64,000 nt of DNA from NCBI GenBank assembly GCA_022827185.1, contig JAJDTM010000049.1, positions 27,558-91,557 on the forward strand, read 5' to 3'. This DNA comes from Candidatus Poribacteria bacterium (GTDB lineage: Bacteria; Poribacteria; WGA-4E; WGA-3G). The notes under the pieces are model-generated. The model was not told the DNA's origin, searched no databases, and saw nothing but the letters and a program-made list of their open reading frames with translations. The stretch's first letter is position 1. The number at the start of each line of letters is the position of its first letter. Both the position numbers and the translations under genes were made by a program. Shown in pieces: positions 32,653-40,891 of the stretch.

Positions 32653-34502
32653 TGAACATCCCACAGAAGAATCGTGCTATCGTTACTTCCACTCGCAAGC
32701 GTCCGCCCATCAGGACTAAACGCTACACAATTGACCACACGTGTATGTCCTGTTCGGATGGCTGTGTGCTTGCCAGTGGTTGTGTCTGATATATAGACCT
32801 CCATCCAACACCCACTCGCAACTGTTCGTCCATCTGGACTAAATGCGATGGTGCTGATCCACCTCGGATGCTCTGGAAAGGTTAGCAGAAGTTCGCCAGT
32901 GGTAACATTCCACAACCGGATCTTTTCATCGTAACCACCACTGGCAAGCACCGACCTATTTGGCGAAAAAGCGACGGAGATCACTGAATGTGCATGTCCA
33001 ATAACGGGGGTTTTGACCTTGCCTGTGCGCGTATCCCACAACCGAATCACGTTTTCATCAGTTGCAACAGCGAGGGTATACCCATCTGTGCTGAGTGAAA
33101 TACTCGGTTTTTTCGTAAGGTTTTCGGTGAAAATTCGCAGAAGTTTCCCAGTGTGTGCATCCCAGAGACGGATTGTACTGTCCCGACTGCTGCTCACAAG
33201 GGTCGCACCATCCGAAAAATAATCAAGAAAAGAGATTCCCTCCTTATGTCCCGTGAGAGTTTTCAGGAGTTCTCCTGTCTGGGTATCCCACAAGCGGATC
33301 TCACTATCTCCTGCAGCAAACGTTTCTCCATCTGGCGAATACGTCACAGAACCGATATAGTCTGCTCCCGTGAGAGTTTTTAGGAGTTCACCTGTTTGTA
33401 TATTCCACAAGTGAATCTTGCCATCTGAACTTCCAGCAGCAAGTGTCCTACCATCTGGTGAATATGTCGCGGAACCTATATAGGTTGTATGTCCAGTGAT
33501 GGTTTTCAGGAGTTCTCCGGTATCGGCATCCCAGAAACGAATTGTTCCGTCACGACTCCCACTGGCAATCGTTTTACCATCTGGTGAATATTTTACAGAT
33601 CGGACGTAATCCGTATGCCCAGTAAGCGTTTTTAGGAGGTTGCCCGTGTGTGCATCCCAAAGCCGAATTGTGTCGTCCAAACCATCACTGGCGAGGATGG
33701 CTCCATCTATTGAATACGCGAGAGAAAGAACAATCTCTGTCCGTCCAGCGATCGTCTTTAGAAGTTGTCCAGTACGGGTATCCCAAAGCCGAATTTTACC
33801 ATACCGTCCACCACTCGCAAGCGTCAAACTATTCGGGGAATAGGCGATACTGTAAATAGTTTCTGAATGCTCAGTGATGGTTTTCAGGAGTTCGCCGGTG
33901 TGGACATCCCACAAGTAAATTGTATTATTATCTCTATTGCCAGCACTCGCAAGCATCTTTCCATCGCTTGAATATGCCAACAACTGCGTACTGTCCGCGT
34001 CCGCTGTGAGTGTTCGTAGCAACTTACCTGTGTTTGCATCCCACAATCTAATTGTGTGATCTCCAGCACTACTACTCGCGAGTGTTTCACCAGTTGGACT
34101 GAATGCCAGCGAAGAGATAACACTTGTGTGGCCTGTGAGAACATTTTTCTCATTTCGCGTCTGTGGGTCCAACAGTCGGATGCTTCTGTCCTTCGCAACA
34201 GCAAGTGTCATTCCATCTGGACTAAACGCCACAGCACTGACATCCCACATATCCCCGGCGAGTAGGTCAACTTCTTCACCTGTAGGCGCGTCATAGATCC
34301 AGATGCCGATTGAACTGCTGACAGCGAGTCGAGTGCCATCGGGAAAGTATGTCAACTCTCTTATGCTGCCTTTCCCAAAACGCGCTACAGCCCCTTCAGG
34401 CAGCCCCCATCGGGTATAATCTCCCGCAAAACTGTTTGATAACCATAGCAGAGAACAGAGGGTTGTCAAAATTATAAATGAACTTAGATTTATCATAGTC
34501 AA
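32649..34502 (-). CDS. Exported WD40 protein with two seven-bladed propellers (A)
   Basis: 617 residues. Signal peptide 1-26 (LLWLSNSFAG). The mature protein begins with the family opener YTRWGLPEGAVARFGKG and contains 14 recognisable blades of about 40 residues, each with S..D..TLAS.S and IRLWD, consistent with two seven-bladed propellers. Blade 11 (after the tenth IRLWD) lacks the usual GH turn, as in all the TRW-type paralogues here. Minus-strand AAGGAG precedes ATG 34502. Expected in the periplasm or cell surface as a binding scaffold. It is the last of a run of related genes and is separated from the next one upstream by a 477-base gap. Confidence 0.88.
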   Translation of the reverse strand: MTMINLSSFIILTTLCSLLWLSNSFAGDYTRWGLPEGAVARFGKGSIRELTYFPDGTRLAVSSSIGIWIYDAPTGEEVDLLAGDMWDVSAVAFSPDGMTLAVAKDRSIRLLDPQTRNEKNVLTGHTSVISSLAFSPTGETLASSSAGDHTIRLWDANTGKLLRTLTADADSTQLLAYSSDGKMLASAGNRDNNTIYLWDVHTGELLKTITEHSETIYSIAYSPNSLTLASGGRYGKIRLWDTRTGQLLKTIAGRTEIVLSLAYSIDGAILASDGLDDTIRLWDAHTGNLLKTLTGHTDYVRSVKYSPDGKTIASGSRDGTIRFWDADTGELLKTITGHTTYIGSATYSPDGRTLAAGSSDGKIHLWNIQTGELLKTLTGADYIGSVTYSPDGETFAAGDSEIRLWDTQTGELLKTLTGHKEGISFLDYFSDGATLVSSSRDSTIRLWDAHTGKLLRIFTENLTKKPSISLSTDGYTLAVATDENVIRLWDTRTGKVKTPVIGHAHSVISVAFSPNRSVLASGGYDEKIRLWNVTTGELLLTFPEHPRWISTIAFSPDGRTVASGCWMEVYISDTTTGKHTAIRTGHTRVVNCVAFSPDGRTLASGSNDSTILLWDVH

Positions 34503-34596
34503 TTCTCCTTACAAGTTATCTCATAAATAGATTATAGAATCTTTTGCACGGAGATAGCATCCGACAAAATAATATTTAGAAGATAACTTTTAAAAA

Positions 34597-34744
34597 GTCA
34601 CGATAGCGTGACAAATTTCTTGTAAGCCTATTTCTGTCGGTTTTGTTGGGAATTCAGTAGGGAACCGGCTTCGCAAGCATTTAGGGGGTGGACGAACATT
34701 GTTGAAAACGACAAACCTATAGGAAATAGGTTCTAAAATGTTCG
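34597..34744. other. Structured intergenic region, possible small RNA or terminator
   Basis: The 477-base gap 34503-34979 has no credible gene. It contains a hairpin GTCACG-ATAG-CGTGAC (34597-34612) and a nested structure: outer arms cgaacatt (34693-34700) and aatgttcg (34737-34744) enclose aacctat-aggaa-ataggtt (34714-34732). Such nested stems suggest folded RNA or a mobile-element relic. Direction cannot be told from symmetry. Confidence 0.35.
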
Positions 34745-34979
34745 CTTAAATATTTACAAATCCAGTGAGAAGTTGCCTTTGTAGACATTTCGCATTGAGC
34801 GGGACGCTTGAAAAATAATGTATAGGGTTCCCAAGCGATAGTTGTCACGAAATTTTGAGGAATTTCGTTTCCTGTTCACAATGTATATGGTAACACATTT
34901 AGCCAAAAAATTCAAATTTACTTTTGTCTGACACCGTGGACGGGTGATATAACGCAGATGGGTACTTATAGGAGAGGTT

Positions 34980-36857
34980 TTAATCATTTTTGGATTGAAT
35001 TCGCGTCAAATCCCATAGCATCACCGTACAGTCATCACTTCCACTGACAAGTGTCTGTCCATCCGGGCTAAACGCTACTGATCTAATCCAACCTGTATGT
35101 CCAGTAAGGGTAGCTGTGTGCTTACCAGTGGCTAAGTCGGATATATAGATCTCCCCAGAGGTCCCGCTCGCAATCGTCTGTCCATCAGGCGCAAATGCAA
35201 TGGACGTGATCCAGTTCGACTGCTCAGGAAAGGTAAATAGGAGTTCGCCGGTGTCAACGTGCCACAAGCGAATGGTACTGTCTTCACTTCCACTCGCAAG
35301 CAAGGATCTATTGAATGAAAAAGCCACAGCAGTCACAGGACGCGTATGTCCTCTGAGTGTAGTTGTGACCTTGCCTGTGTGAGTATCCAACAACCGAATC
35401 ACATTTTCGTCAGTTGCGACGGCAGCAGTATCCCCATCGGGGCTGAGTGAAATACTCGAATTTGCTCTCGCAGCATTTTCAGGGATGGTGTTCAGGAGTT
35501 GCCCGCTGTGAACCTCCCAAAAACGTATTGCATCCAAACTCCCACTCACAAGTGTCGCACTATCCGGCGAATAAACAAGACAATGGGTTTCAAATTCAGG
35601 CTCGGTGAAGGTATGTAACCGCTCTCCGGTCTGCGTGTTCCACAACCAAATCGGTCCCTCCAAACTTCCAGCTGCGAGTGTTCTGCCATCTGGTGAATAC
35701 ATCACAGAACAAAAAAGATCTGTATCCCCATCAAGCGTTTTCAGGAGTTCTCCAGTTTGTACATCTCGTAGTGGAATTGTGTTGTCCGCCATTCCAGTGT
35801 TGGTAAATGTGCTGCCATCAGGCGAAAATGCCACCGAGTGTACGGAAAGCGTGTGGTCGCTGATAGTTCTCAGAGGTTTTCCCGTATCAGCATCCCAAAA
35901 CCGAATCGTCCCATCGTGCCCCATACTGGTGAGGGTTTTTCCATCCGGTGAAAAGATCAACGAATACACATCAGATGTATGTCCGGTAAGGGTTCTTAAG
36001 CGTTTTCCGGTGTGCACGTCCCAAACCCTGATTGTCTTGTCCGAACTACCACTCGCGAGCATTGCACCGTCGGCTGAATACGCCAGTGATTCAACACTTG
36101 CTGTATGTCCAGCGATAGTTTTCAGAAGTTCACCAGTGCGCACGTCCCACAACCGAATCTTGGTGTCTCGCCCCGTACTGGCGAGTATCCGACCATCCGG
36201 TGAATAAACAACACTATCCACTCTCTTCGGATGTCGGGTGATGGTTTTCAGGAGGTTTCCGGTGTGCACATCCCATAAACAAATCTTATTATTTTGTTGA
36301 CTCCCAATACTCGCAAGCATTCTTCCATCCGGTGAGTATACTAATGACCCAGCACTACTCGCGTGTCCTGTAAGCACTCGCAGAAGTTCCCCGGTGTGCG
36401 GATTCCACACTTGAATTGTGCTATTTTCACCGGCACTTGCGAGTGTTCCTCCCGTTGGACTGAATGCCAGGTTATAGATAAACTCGGACCCAGCAAGGAT
36501 GCCTTTTTTCTCCTGATTGCGTGTGTCCCATAAATAAATATTGTTACCGCCACTCGCAATAGCAAGGGTCTGTCCATCTGGAGCAAACGCTATAGAAGTA
36601 GCATACGGCGTGGCTTCTACGAACAGATCAAGTGCCTCGCCTGTTCGTGTATCGTAGATCCAGATACCAATTGTACCTGCTACGGCGAGGCGAGTGCCAT
36701 CCGGAAAGTATGCGAAATCATACATCCTGCCTTTCCCGAAGCGGGCAATGGCACCTTCTGGCAGCTTCCATCGGGTGTATTCTTGCCCAAAACTGCTTGA
36801 GGATGATAGCAGAAAGATGGAAATTATTAAGATGAAAAACAGATTCAGTAGTTTCAT
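34980..36857 (-). CDS. Exported WD40 protein with two seven-bladed propellers (B)
   Basis: 625 residues. Signal peptide 1-24 (FLLSSSSSFGQ). Opener EYTRWKLPEGAIARFGKG, then 14 blades counted from their S.AFSPDG strands, the last ending VMLWDLTRIQ, a tail also seen in paralogues at 36861, 38904 and 47983. Blade 8-9 has IPLRDVQTGELL, where IRLWD is expected, a substitution shared with 36861 and the sigma fusion at 47983. The start codon lies 3 bases after the stop of the upstream paralogue, so the two are translated from one mRNA; AAAGAAG overlaps that stop as a weak ribosome site. Confidence 0.88.
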   Translation of the reverse strand: MKLLNLFFILIISIFLLSSSSSFGQEYTRWKLPEGAIARFGKGRMYDFAYFPDGTRLAVAGTIGIWIYDTRTGEALDLFVEATPYATSIAFAPDGQTLAIASGGNNIYLWDTRNQEKKGILAGSEFIYNLAFSPTGGTLASAGENSTIQVWNPHTGELLRVLTGHASSAGSLVYSPDGRMLASIGSQQNNKICLWDVHTGNLLKTITRHPKRVDSVVYSPDGRILASTGRDTKIRLWDVRTGELLKTIAGHTASVESLAYSADGAMLASGSSDKTIRVWDVHTGKRLRTLTGHTSDVYSLIFSPDGKTLTSMGHDGTIRFWDADTGKPLRTISDHTLSVHSVAFSPDGSTFTNTGMADNTIPLRDVQTGELLKTLDGDTDLFCSVMYSPDGRTLAAGSLEGPIWLWNTQTGERLHTFTEPEFETHCLVYSPDSATLVSGSLDAIRFWEVHSGQLLNTIPENAARANSSISLSPDGDTAAVATDENVIRLLDTHTGKVTTTLRGHTRPVTAVAFSFNRSLLASGSEDSTIRLWHVDTGELLFTFPEQSNWITSIAFAPDGQTIASGTSGEIYISDLATGKHTATLTGHTGWIRSVAFSPDGQTLVSGSDDCTVMLWDLTRIQSKND

Positions 36858-36860
36858 AGT

Positions 36861-38750
36861 CTACTTCTTTAATTCAATATTAGTTCGGATTCGCGTCAAA
36901 TCCCATAACATCACCGTGCCCTCATTACCGCCACTGACGAGCATTTTGCCATCGGGACTAAACGCTACTGATTGAACCCTATCCGCATGTCCAGTGAGGG
37001 TGGCTATGTGCTTGCCTGTGGCTAAATCAGACATATAGAGCGTCCCAAAAGTTCCACTCGCGATTGTCTGTCTATCCGGACTGAATGCGATGGACTTGAC
37101 ACTGTTCGATTGCTCCGGAAAGGTGAGCAGGAGTTCGCCGGTGTCAGCATGCCACAAGCAAATCGTCTTGTCAGTGCTTCCGCTTGCGAGCAGATAATTA
37201 TTTGCTGAAAATGCGACAGAAGTCACTGCCCGCGTATGTCCTTTGAGAGTGGCTTTGATTTTGCCGGTCCGCGTATCCCACAACCGAATCACATGTTCAT
37301 CGTTTCCAACAGCGAGAGTATCCCCATCAGGACTGAGTGAAATACCTGAATTTGTCCCCGAAATCTGCGCTGCGAAAGTTTTTAGGAGTTGCCCGGTCTG
37401 CACATTCCACAACCGGATTGTATGGTCCCAACCACCACTCACAAGCGTCGCGCTATCCGATGAATAAGCGAGAGAAGGCGCACCTCTCTCATGTCCAATG
37501 AGAGTCTTCAAAAGTTCTCCAGTCTGCACGTCCCACACACGAATCGGTCCCTTCCAACTCCCACTCGCAAGTGTGTTGCCATCTGGCGAATAGATCACAG
37601 AGCAGACATAATCTGTATGCCCAACAAAGATCTTCAAAAGTTCTCCAGTTTGTGTATCTCGCAGAGGGATTGTGTAGTCCGCCATCTCGCTACTGGCAAA
37701 CGTCCTGCCATCAGGCGAAAATGCCACCGATCTCGCTAAAAATGTGTGACCTGTGATCGTTTTCAGAAGTTTTCCGGTGTCCGCATCCCATAATCGGACA
37801 GTCTCGTCGTCACCCCGACTCGCAAGTGTGCTGCCATCCGGGGAATATATCACACCGCGAACGGCACTCAGATGTCCAGTCAGAGTCCTCCGAAGATTAC
37901 CAGACGGCATCTCCCACAGACGAATTGTTTTGTCTCGACTTCCGCTCACAAGCGTTGTACCATCACGCGAGTATACAGCAGAAGCAACACCAATCGTGTG
38001 TCCAGTGAGTATTTGCTTACGTTCTCCGGTCTGTACATCCCAAAGATGGATTTCGCCGTTCCAACTTGCACTCGCAAGCGTCAGGCTATCCGCGGAAAAG
38101 TCAATGGAAGAGATTCTTGATGGATGCTCAGTAATAGTTCGCAGGAGTTTTCCGGTGTGCACATCCCATAAGTAGATCGTATTGTCATGTCCACTCCACG
38201 CACTGGCGAGCATCTTTCCATCCTGGGAATATGTCAGCAACTCGGCGAAGCCTGTGTGTCCTGTCAGGATACGCAGTAATTCACCGGTATCCGTATCCCA
38301 TAATCGGATTGTGCCATCGCTACTGCCACTCGCAAGTATTTCTCCATTCGGATTGAATGCTAAGCCATAGATCTGAAGCCTATGTCCTGCAAGGACATCT
38401 TTCTCATCCATCGTATGTAAATCTATCAAACGCACGATACTGCCACTCGTAACAGCAACTGTGTTTCCGTCGGGACTAAACGCCATAGCTCTGTCGCCCC
38501 ATATATCCCCTGTGAGTAGGTCAAGTGCTTCACCCGTGCGTACGTCATAGATCCAGAGGCCAATTGTACTCCTGACAGCAAGTCGCGTCCCATCAGGAAA
38601 ATACGCCAACGCCTTTACTCTACCTTTCCCAAAGCGGGCGATGGCACCTTCGGGTAGGTGCCATCGTGTGTATTCTTGTGCAGAACTGCTTGAGAATAAT
38701 AGCAGAGAGATAAGGATTATCAGGATAGGAAGCAATTTCGGATTCTTCAT
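36861..38750 (-). CDS. Exported WD40 protein with two seven-bladed propellers (C)
   Basis: 629 residues. Signal peptide 1-24 (ISLLLFSSSSAQ). Opener EYTRWHLPEGAIARFGKG and 14 blades. Blade 9 again has IPLRDTQTGELL and blade 11 the odd ISLSPDGDTLAVGNDEHVIR, marking it as close kin of the 34980 and 38904 products. Ends VMLWDLTRIRTN. First gene of a pair with 34980 (3-base gap). No strong ribosome site before ATG 38750. Probably periplasmic; ligand unknown. Confidence 0.88.
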   Translation of the reverse strand: MKNPKLLPILIILISLLLFSSSSAQEYTRWHLPEGAIARFGKGRVKALAYFPDGTRLAVRSTIGLWIYDVRTGEALDLLTGDIWGDRAMAFSPDGNTVAVTSGSIVRLIDLHTMDEKDVLAGHRLQIYGLAFNPNGEILASGSSDGTIRLWDTDTGELLRILTGHTGFAELLTYSQDGKMLASAWSGHDNTIYLWDVHTGKLLRTITEHPSRISSIDFSADSLTLASASWNGEIHLWDVQTGERKQILTGHTIGVASAVYSRDGTTLVSGSRDKTIRLWEMPSGNLRRTLTGHLSAVRGVIYSPDGSTLASRGDDETVRLWDADTGKLLKTITGHTFLARSVAFSPDGRTFASSEMADYTIPLRDTQTGELLKIFVGHTDYVCSVIYSPDGNTLASGSWKGPIRVWDVQTGELLKTLIGHERGAPSLAYSSDSATLVSGGWDHTIRLWNVQTGQLLKTFAAQISGTNSGISLSPDGDTLAVGNDEHVIRLWDTRTGKIKATLKGHTRAVTSVAFSANNYLLASGSTDKTICLWHADTGELLLTFPEQSNSVKSIAFSPDRQTIASGTFGTLYMSDLATGKHIATLTGHADRVQSVAFSPDGKMLVSGGNEGTVMLWDLTRIRTNIELKK

Positions 38751-38822
38751 AGTCAGTTTCTTTTATGGTGAATTATAAAAATAAGTAGACATTCACCAAT
38801 AACTTATCTCCTCGCAAAGCCT

Positions 38823-38857
38823 TCAAAGTCCCCCTGATAAGGGGGATTTAGGGGGTT
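38823..38857. repeat. CCCCCTGATAAGGGGG hairpin repeat
   Basis: One copy of tcaaagtccccctgataagg followed by gggatttaggggg, lying in the 153-base gap between two WD40 genes. The stem CCCCC-TGATAA-GGGGG is perfect. It is the simple form of the family, without the inserted aatgcccataaggcatt module. Confidence 0.6.
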
Positions 38858-38903
38858 GGAACCGAGCGTTGAGGGTGTCGAAGAATTCTAAAATCTACCA
38901 TAA

Positions 38904-40805
38904 TCAATTTTTAGGTTCAATTTGTGTCAAATCCCATAACAGCACCGTGCTATCATCACTACCACTGGCGAGCATCTTTCCATCAGGACTAAACGCAATG
39001 GATCGAACCGGGCCTCTATGTCCACTAAACGTTGCTATGTGCTTGCTTGTGGCTACATCTGAGACGTAGACATCCCCCGTAGTTCCGCTTGCAATTGTCT
39101 GTCCATCAGGGCTGAAGGCGACAGACATAATCGTGCCCGACTGTCTCGGAAAAGTAGACACCAATTCGCCAGAGGCAGCATGCCATAACCGGATTTTACT
39201 GTCATTTCCACCACCGGCAAGCACTAATCCGTTAGGTGAATATGCGATAGCATCCACACCGCGCTCATGACCTATGAGTTCCGTTTTAACTTCGCCTGTG
39301 CGGATATCCCAGAGTCGTATTACTGCTTCGTCGGTTGCAACAGCAAGCGTCTGTCCATCAGGGTGCAGCGAAATATCCATTTCACTATAATCTCCTTGTG
39401 GTTTGTTGATATTTCCCGTGAGGGTTTGTAGGAGATGTCCGGTTGGCACATACCACAAATAGACCGTATTATCCCAACCGCCGCTTGCAAGCGTTGTCCC
39501 ATCCATTGAAAACGACAGCGAAGGGACCCCTCTCTCATGTTCAACGAGGGTCTTCAGAAGTTCGCCGCTCTGCACGTCCCACAGCCGAATTTGTCCGTCC
39601 CAACTCCCACTTGCTAAGACCTTTCCATCCGGCGAATACACCACGGAACTGAGGTGATTTGTATGCCCGGGGAGTGTTTTCAAAAGTTTCCCAGTCTGGA
39701 CATCTCGCAGTGCAATCGCATTGTCTGCCCTCTCACTACTCGCAAGTGTGCTACCATCCGGTGAAAACGTCACGCCTCTTGCCATAAACGTATGTCCACT
39801 GATAGTTTTCAGAAGTTCACCGGTGCCAGCATCCCAAAATCGGATTGTCCCGTCGTCGCTTTCACTGGTAAGCACCTTGCCATCAGGCGCATACACCAGA
39901 GAATCAACAGGGTCGGTATGGCCCGTAAGGGTTTTTAAAAGCTCGCCTGTGTGAACATCCCAGATATGGATGTTGCTATCTGACCGACTTCCGCTCACAA
40001 GTGTTCCACCATCTGGTGAGTACACGACAGAAGAGACGGACTTTGTATCAGTAGTAATCGCTTTGATGAGTTTACCGGTGTGTACGTCCCACAAACGAAT
40101 CTTGGAGTCCCGTCCGCCACTGGCGAGGGTCTGACTATCTGGCGAATAGGCAATAAGATAGACTCTATCCGGATGTTCAGTAATCGTTCGCAAGAGTTCT
40201 CCTGTTTGCACGTTCCATAAACAGATTGTGTTATCTTCAAAACTCCCAACACTTGCAAGCATCTTGCCATCAGGTGAATATATTACCGACGCAATCCTAT
40301 CCGTATGTCCTATGAGTGTTCGCAGCAATTCACCCGTATTTACATCCCAGAGTCTAACTGTGGTGTCGCGGCTACCACTGACAAGCACTTCTCCAGTCGG
40401 ACTGAATGCCAGTGAATAGATATAAGACGTGTGTCCTGTAAGGACATCTTTCTGATTTCTTGTCGCCGCGTCTAATAAATGGATGTTACTGCCAATTGTG
40501 ATAGCAACTGTTTCTCCATCAGGACTAAACGCCATAGCATTAATAGCACTCCACGTATCTCCTGTAAGCAGTTCAAGTTCCTCTCCTGTGTCCGCATCAT
40601 AGATCCAAGTGCCAATTAAAGTTCTGACAGCAAGTCGCGTCCCATCCGGAAAATATGTCAAACCACCATAGGCTCTCCCTTTTCCAAAGCGGACGATAGC
40701 CCCTTCAGGAAGATGCCACCGCGTATATTCTTGCGCAGAACTGCTTGAAAATGACAGCAAAAAAATAAAAATTATCAGAATGGAAAACAAATTCAGATTT
40801 TTCAT
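38904..40805 (-). CDS. Exported WD40 protein with two seven-bladed propellers (D)
   Basis: 633 residues from ATG 40805, which has TAGGAG about 7 bases upstream on the minus strand; the frame is open to 40928 but that part overlaps the upstream gene and lacks a ribosome site. Signal peptide 1-24 (LLSFSSSSAQ). Opener EYTRWHLPEGAIVRFGKG, 14 blades, ending VLLWDLTQIEPKN. The propeller is closest to the one fused to a sigma factor at 47983: both have blade 6-7 around DTKSVSSVVYS or DMRSVTSIVYS, and a terminal LLWD(L/M)TQI. It thus represents the signal-peptide form of a propeller that also exists in sigma-anchored form. Confidence 0.87.
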   Translation of the reverse strand: MKNLNLFSILIIFIFLLSFSSSSAQEYTRWHLPEGAIVRFGKGRAYGGLTYFPDGTRLAVRTLIGTWIYDADTGEELELLTGDTWSAINAMAFSPDGETVAITIGSNIHLLDAATRNQKDVLTGHTSYIYSLAFSPTGEVLVSGSRDTTVRLWDVNTGELLRTLIGHTDRIASVIYSPDGKMLASVGSFEDNTICLWNVQTGELLRTITEHPDRVYLIAYSPDSQTLASGGRDSKIRLWDVHTGKLIKAITTDTKSVSSVVYSPDGGTLVSGSRSDSNIHIWDVHTGELLKTLTGHTDPVDSLVYAPDGKVLTSESDDGTIRFWDAGTGELLKTISGHTFMARGVTFSPDGSTLASSERADNAIALRDVQTGKLLKTLPGHTNHLSSVVYSPDGKVLASGSWDGQIRLWDVQSGELLKTLVEHERGVPSLSFSMDGTTLASGGWDNTVYLWYVPTGHLLQTLTGNINKPQGDYSEMDISLHPDGQTLAVATDEAVIRLWDIRTGEVKTELIGHERGVDAIAYSPNGLVLAGGGNDSKIRLWHAASGELVSTFPRQSGTIMSVAFSPDGQTIASGTTGDVYVSDVATSKHIATFSGHRGPVRSIAFSPDGKMLASGSDDSTVLLWDLTQIEPKN

Positions 40806-40891
40806 CAGTTCTCCTATAATTTCAATTTTCTGATCTCGGGCTTCTCTTGTAGGAGCGATCTCCTGGTCGCGACATCCACTGACCGCTGACT

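Noticed and set aside
34754..34987. 77-codon minus-strand frame after the WD40 gene at 34980
   Set aside because: Overlaps the start of structured non-coding DNA, no ribosome site, composition unlike neighbouring proteins.
35605..36207. Long plus-strand reading frame opposite a WD40 gene (also 46056-46739, 52159-52854, 58306-58851 and many shorter ones)
   Set aside because: These are antisense shadows. The repeated WD40 codons leave the opposite strand open and give the same S/V/P/L-rich pattern (LPSGLNA...) each time. They lack ribosome sites.
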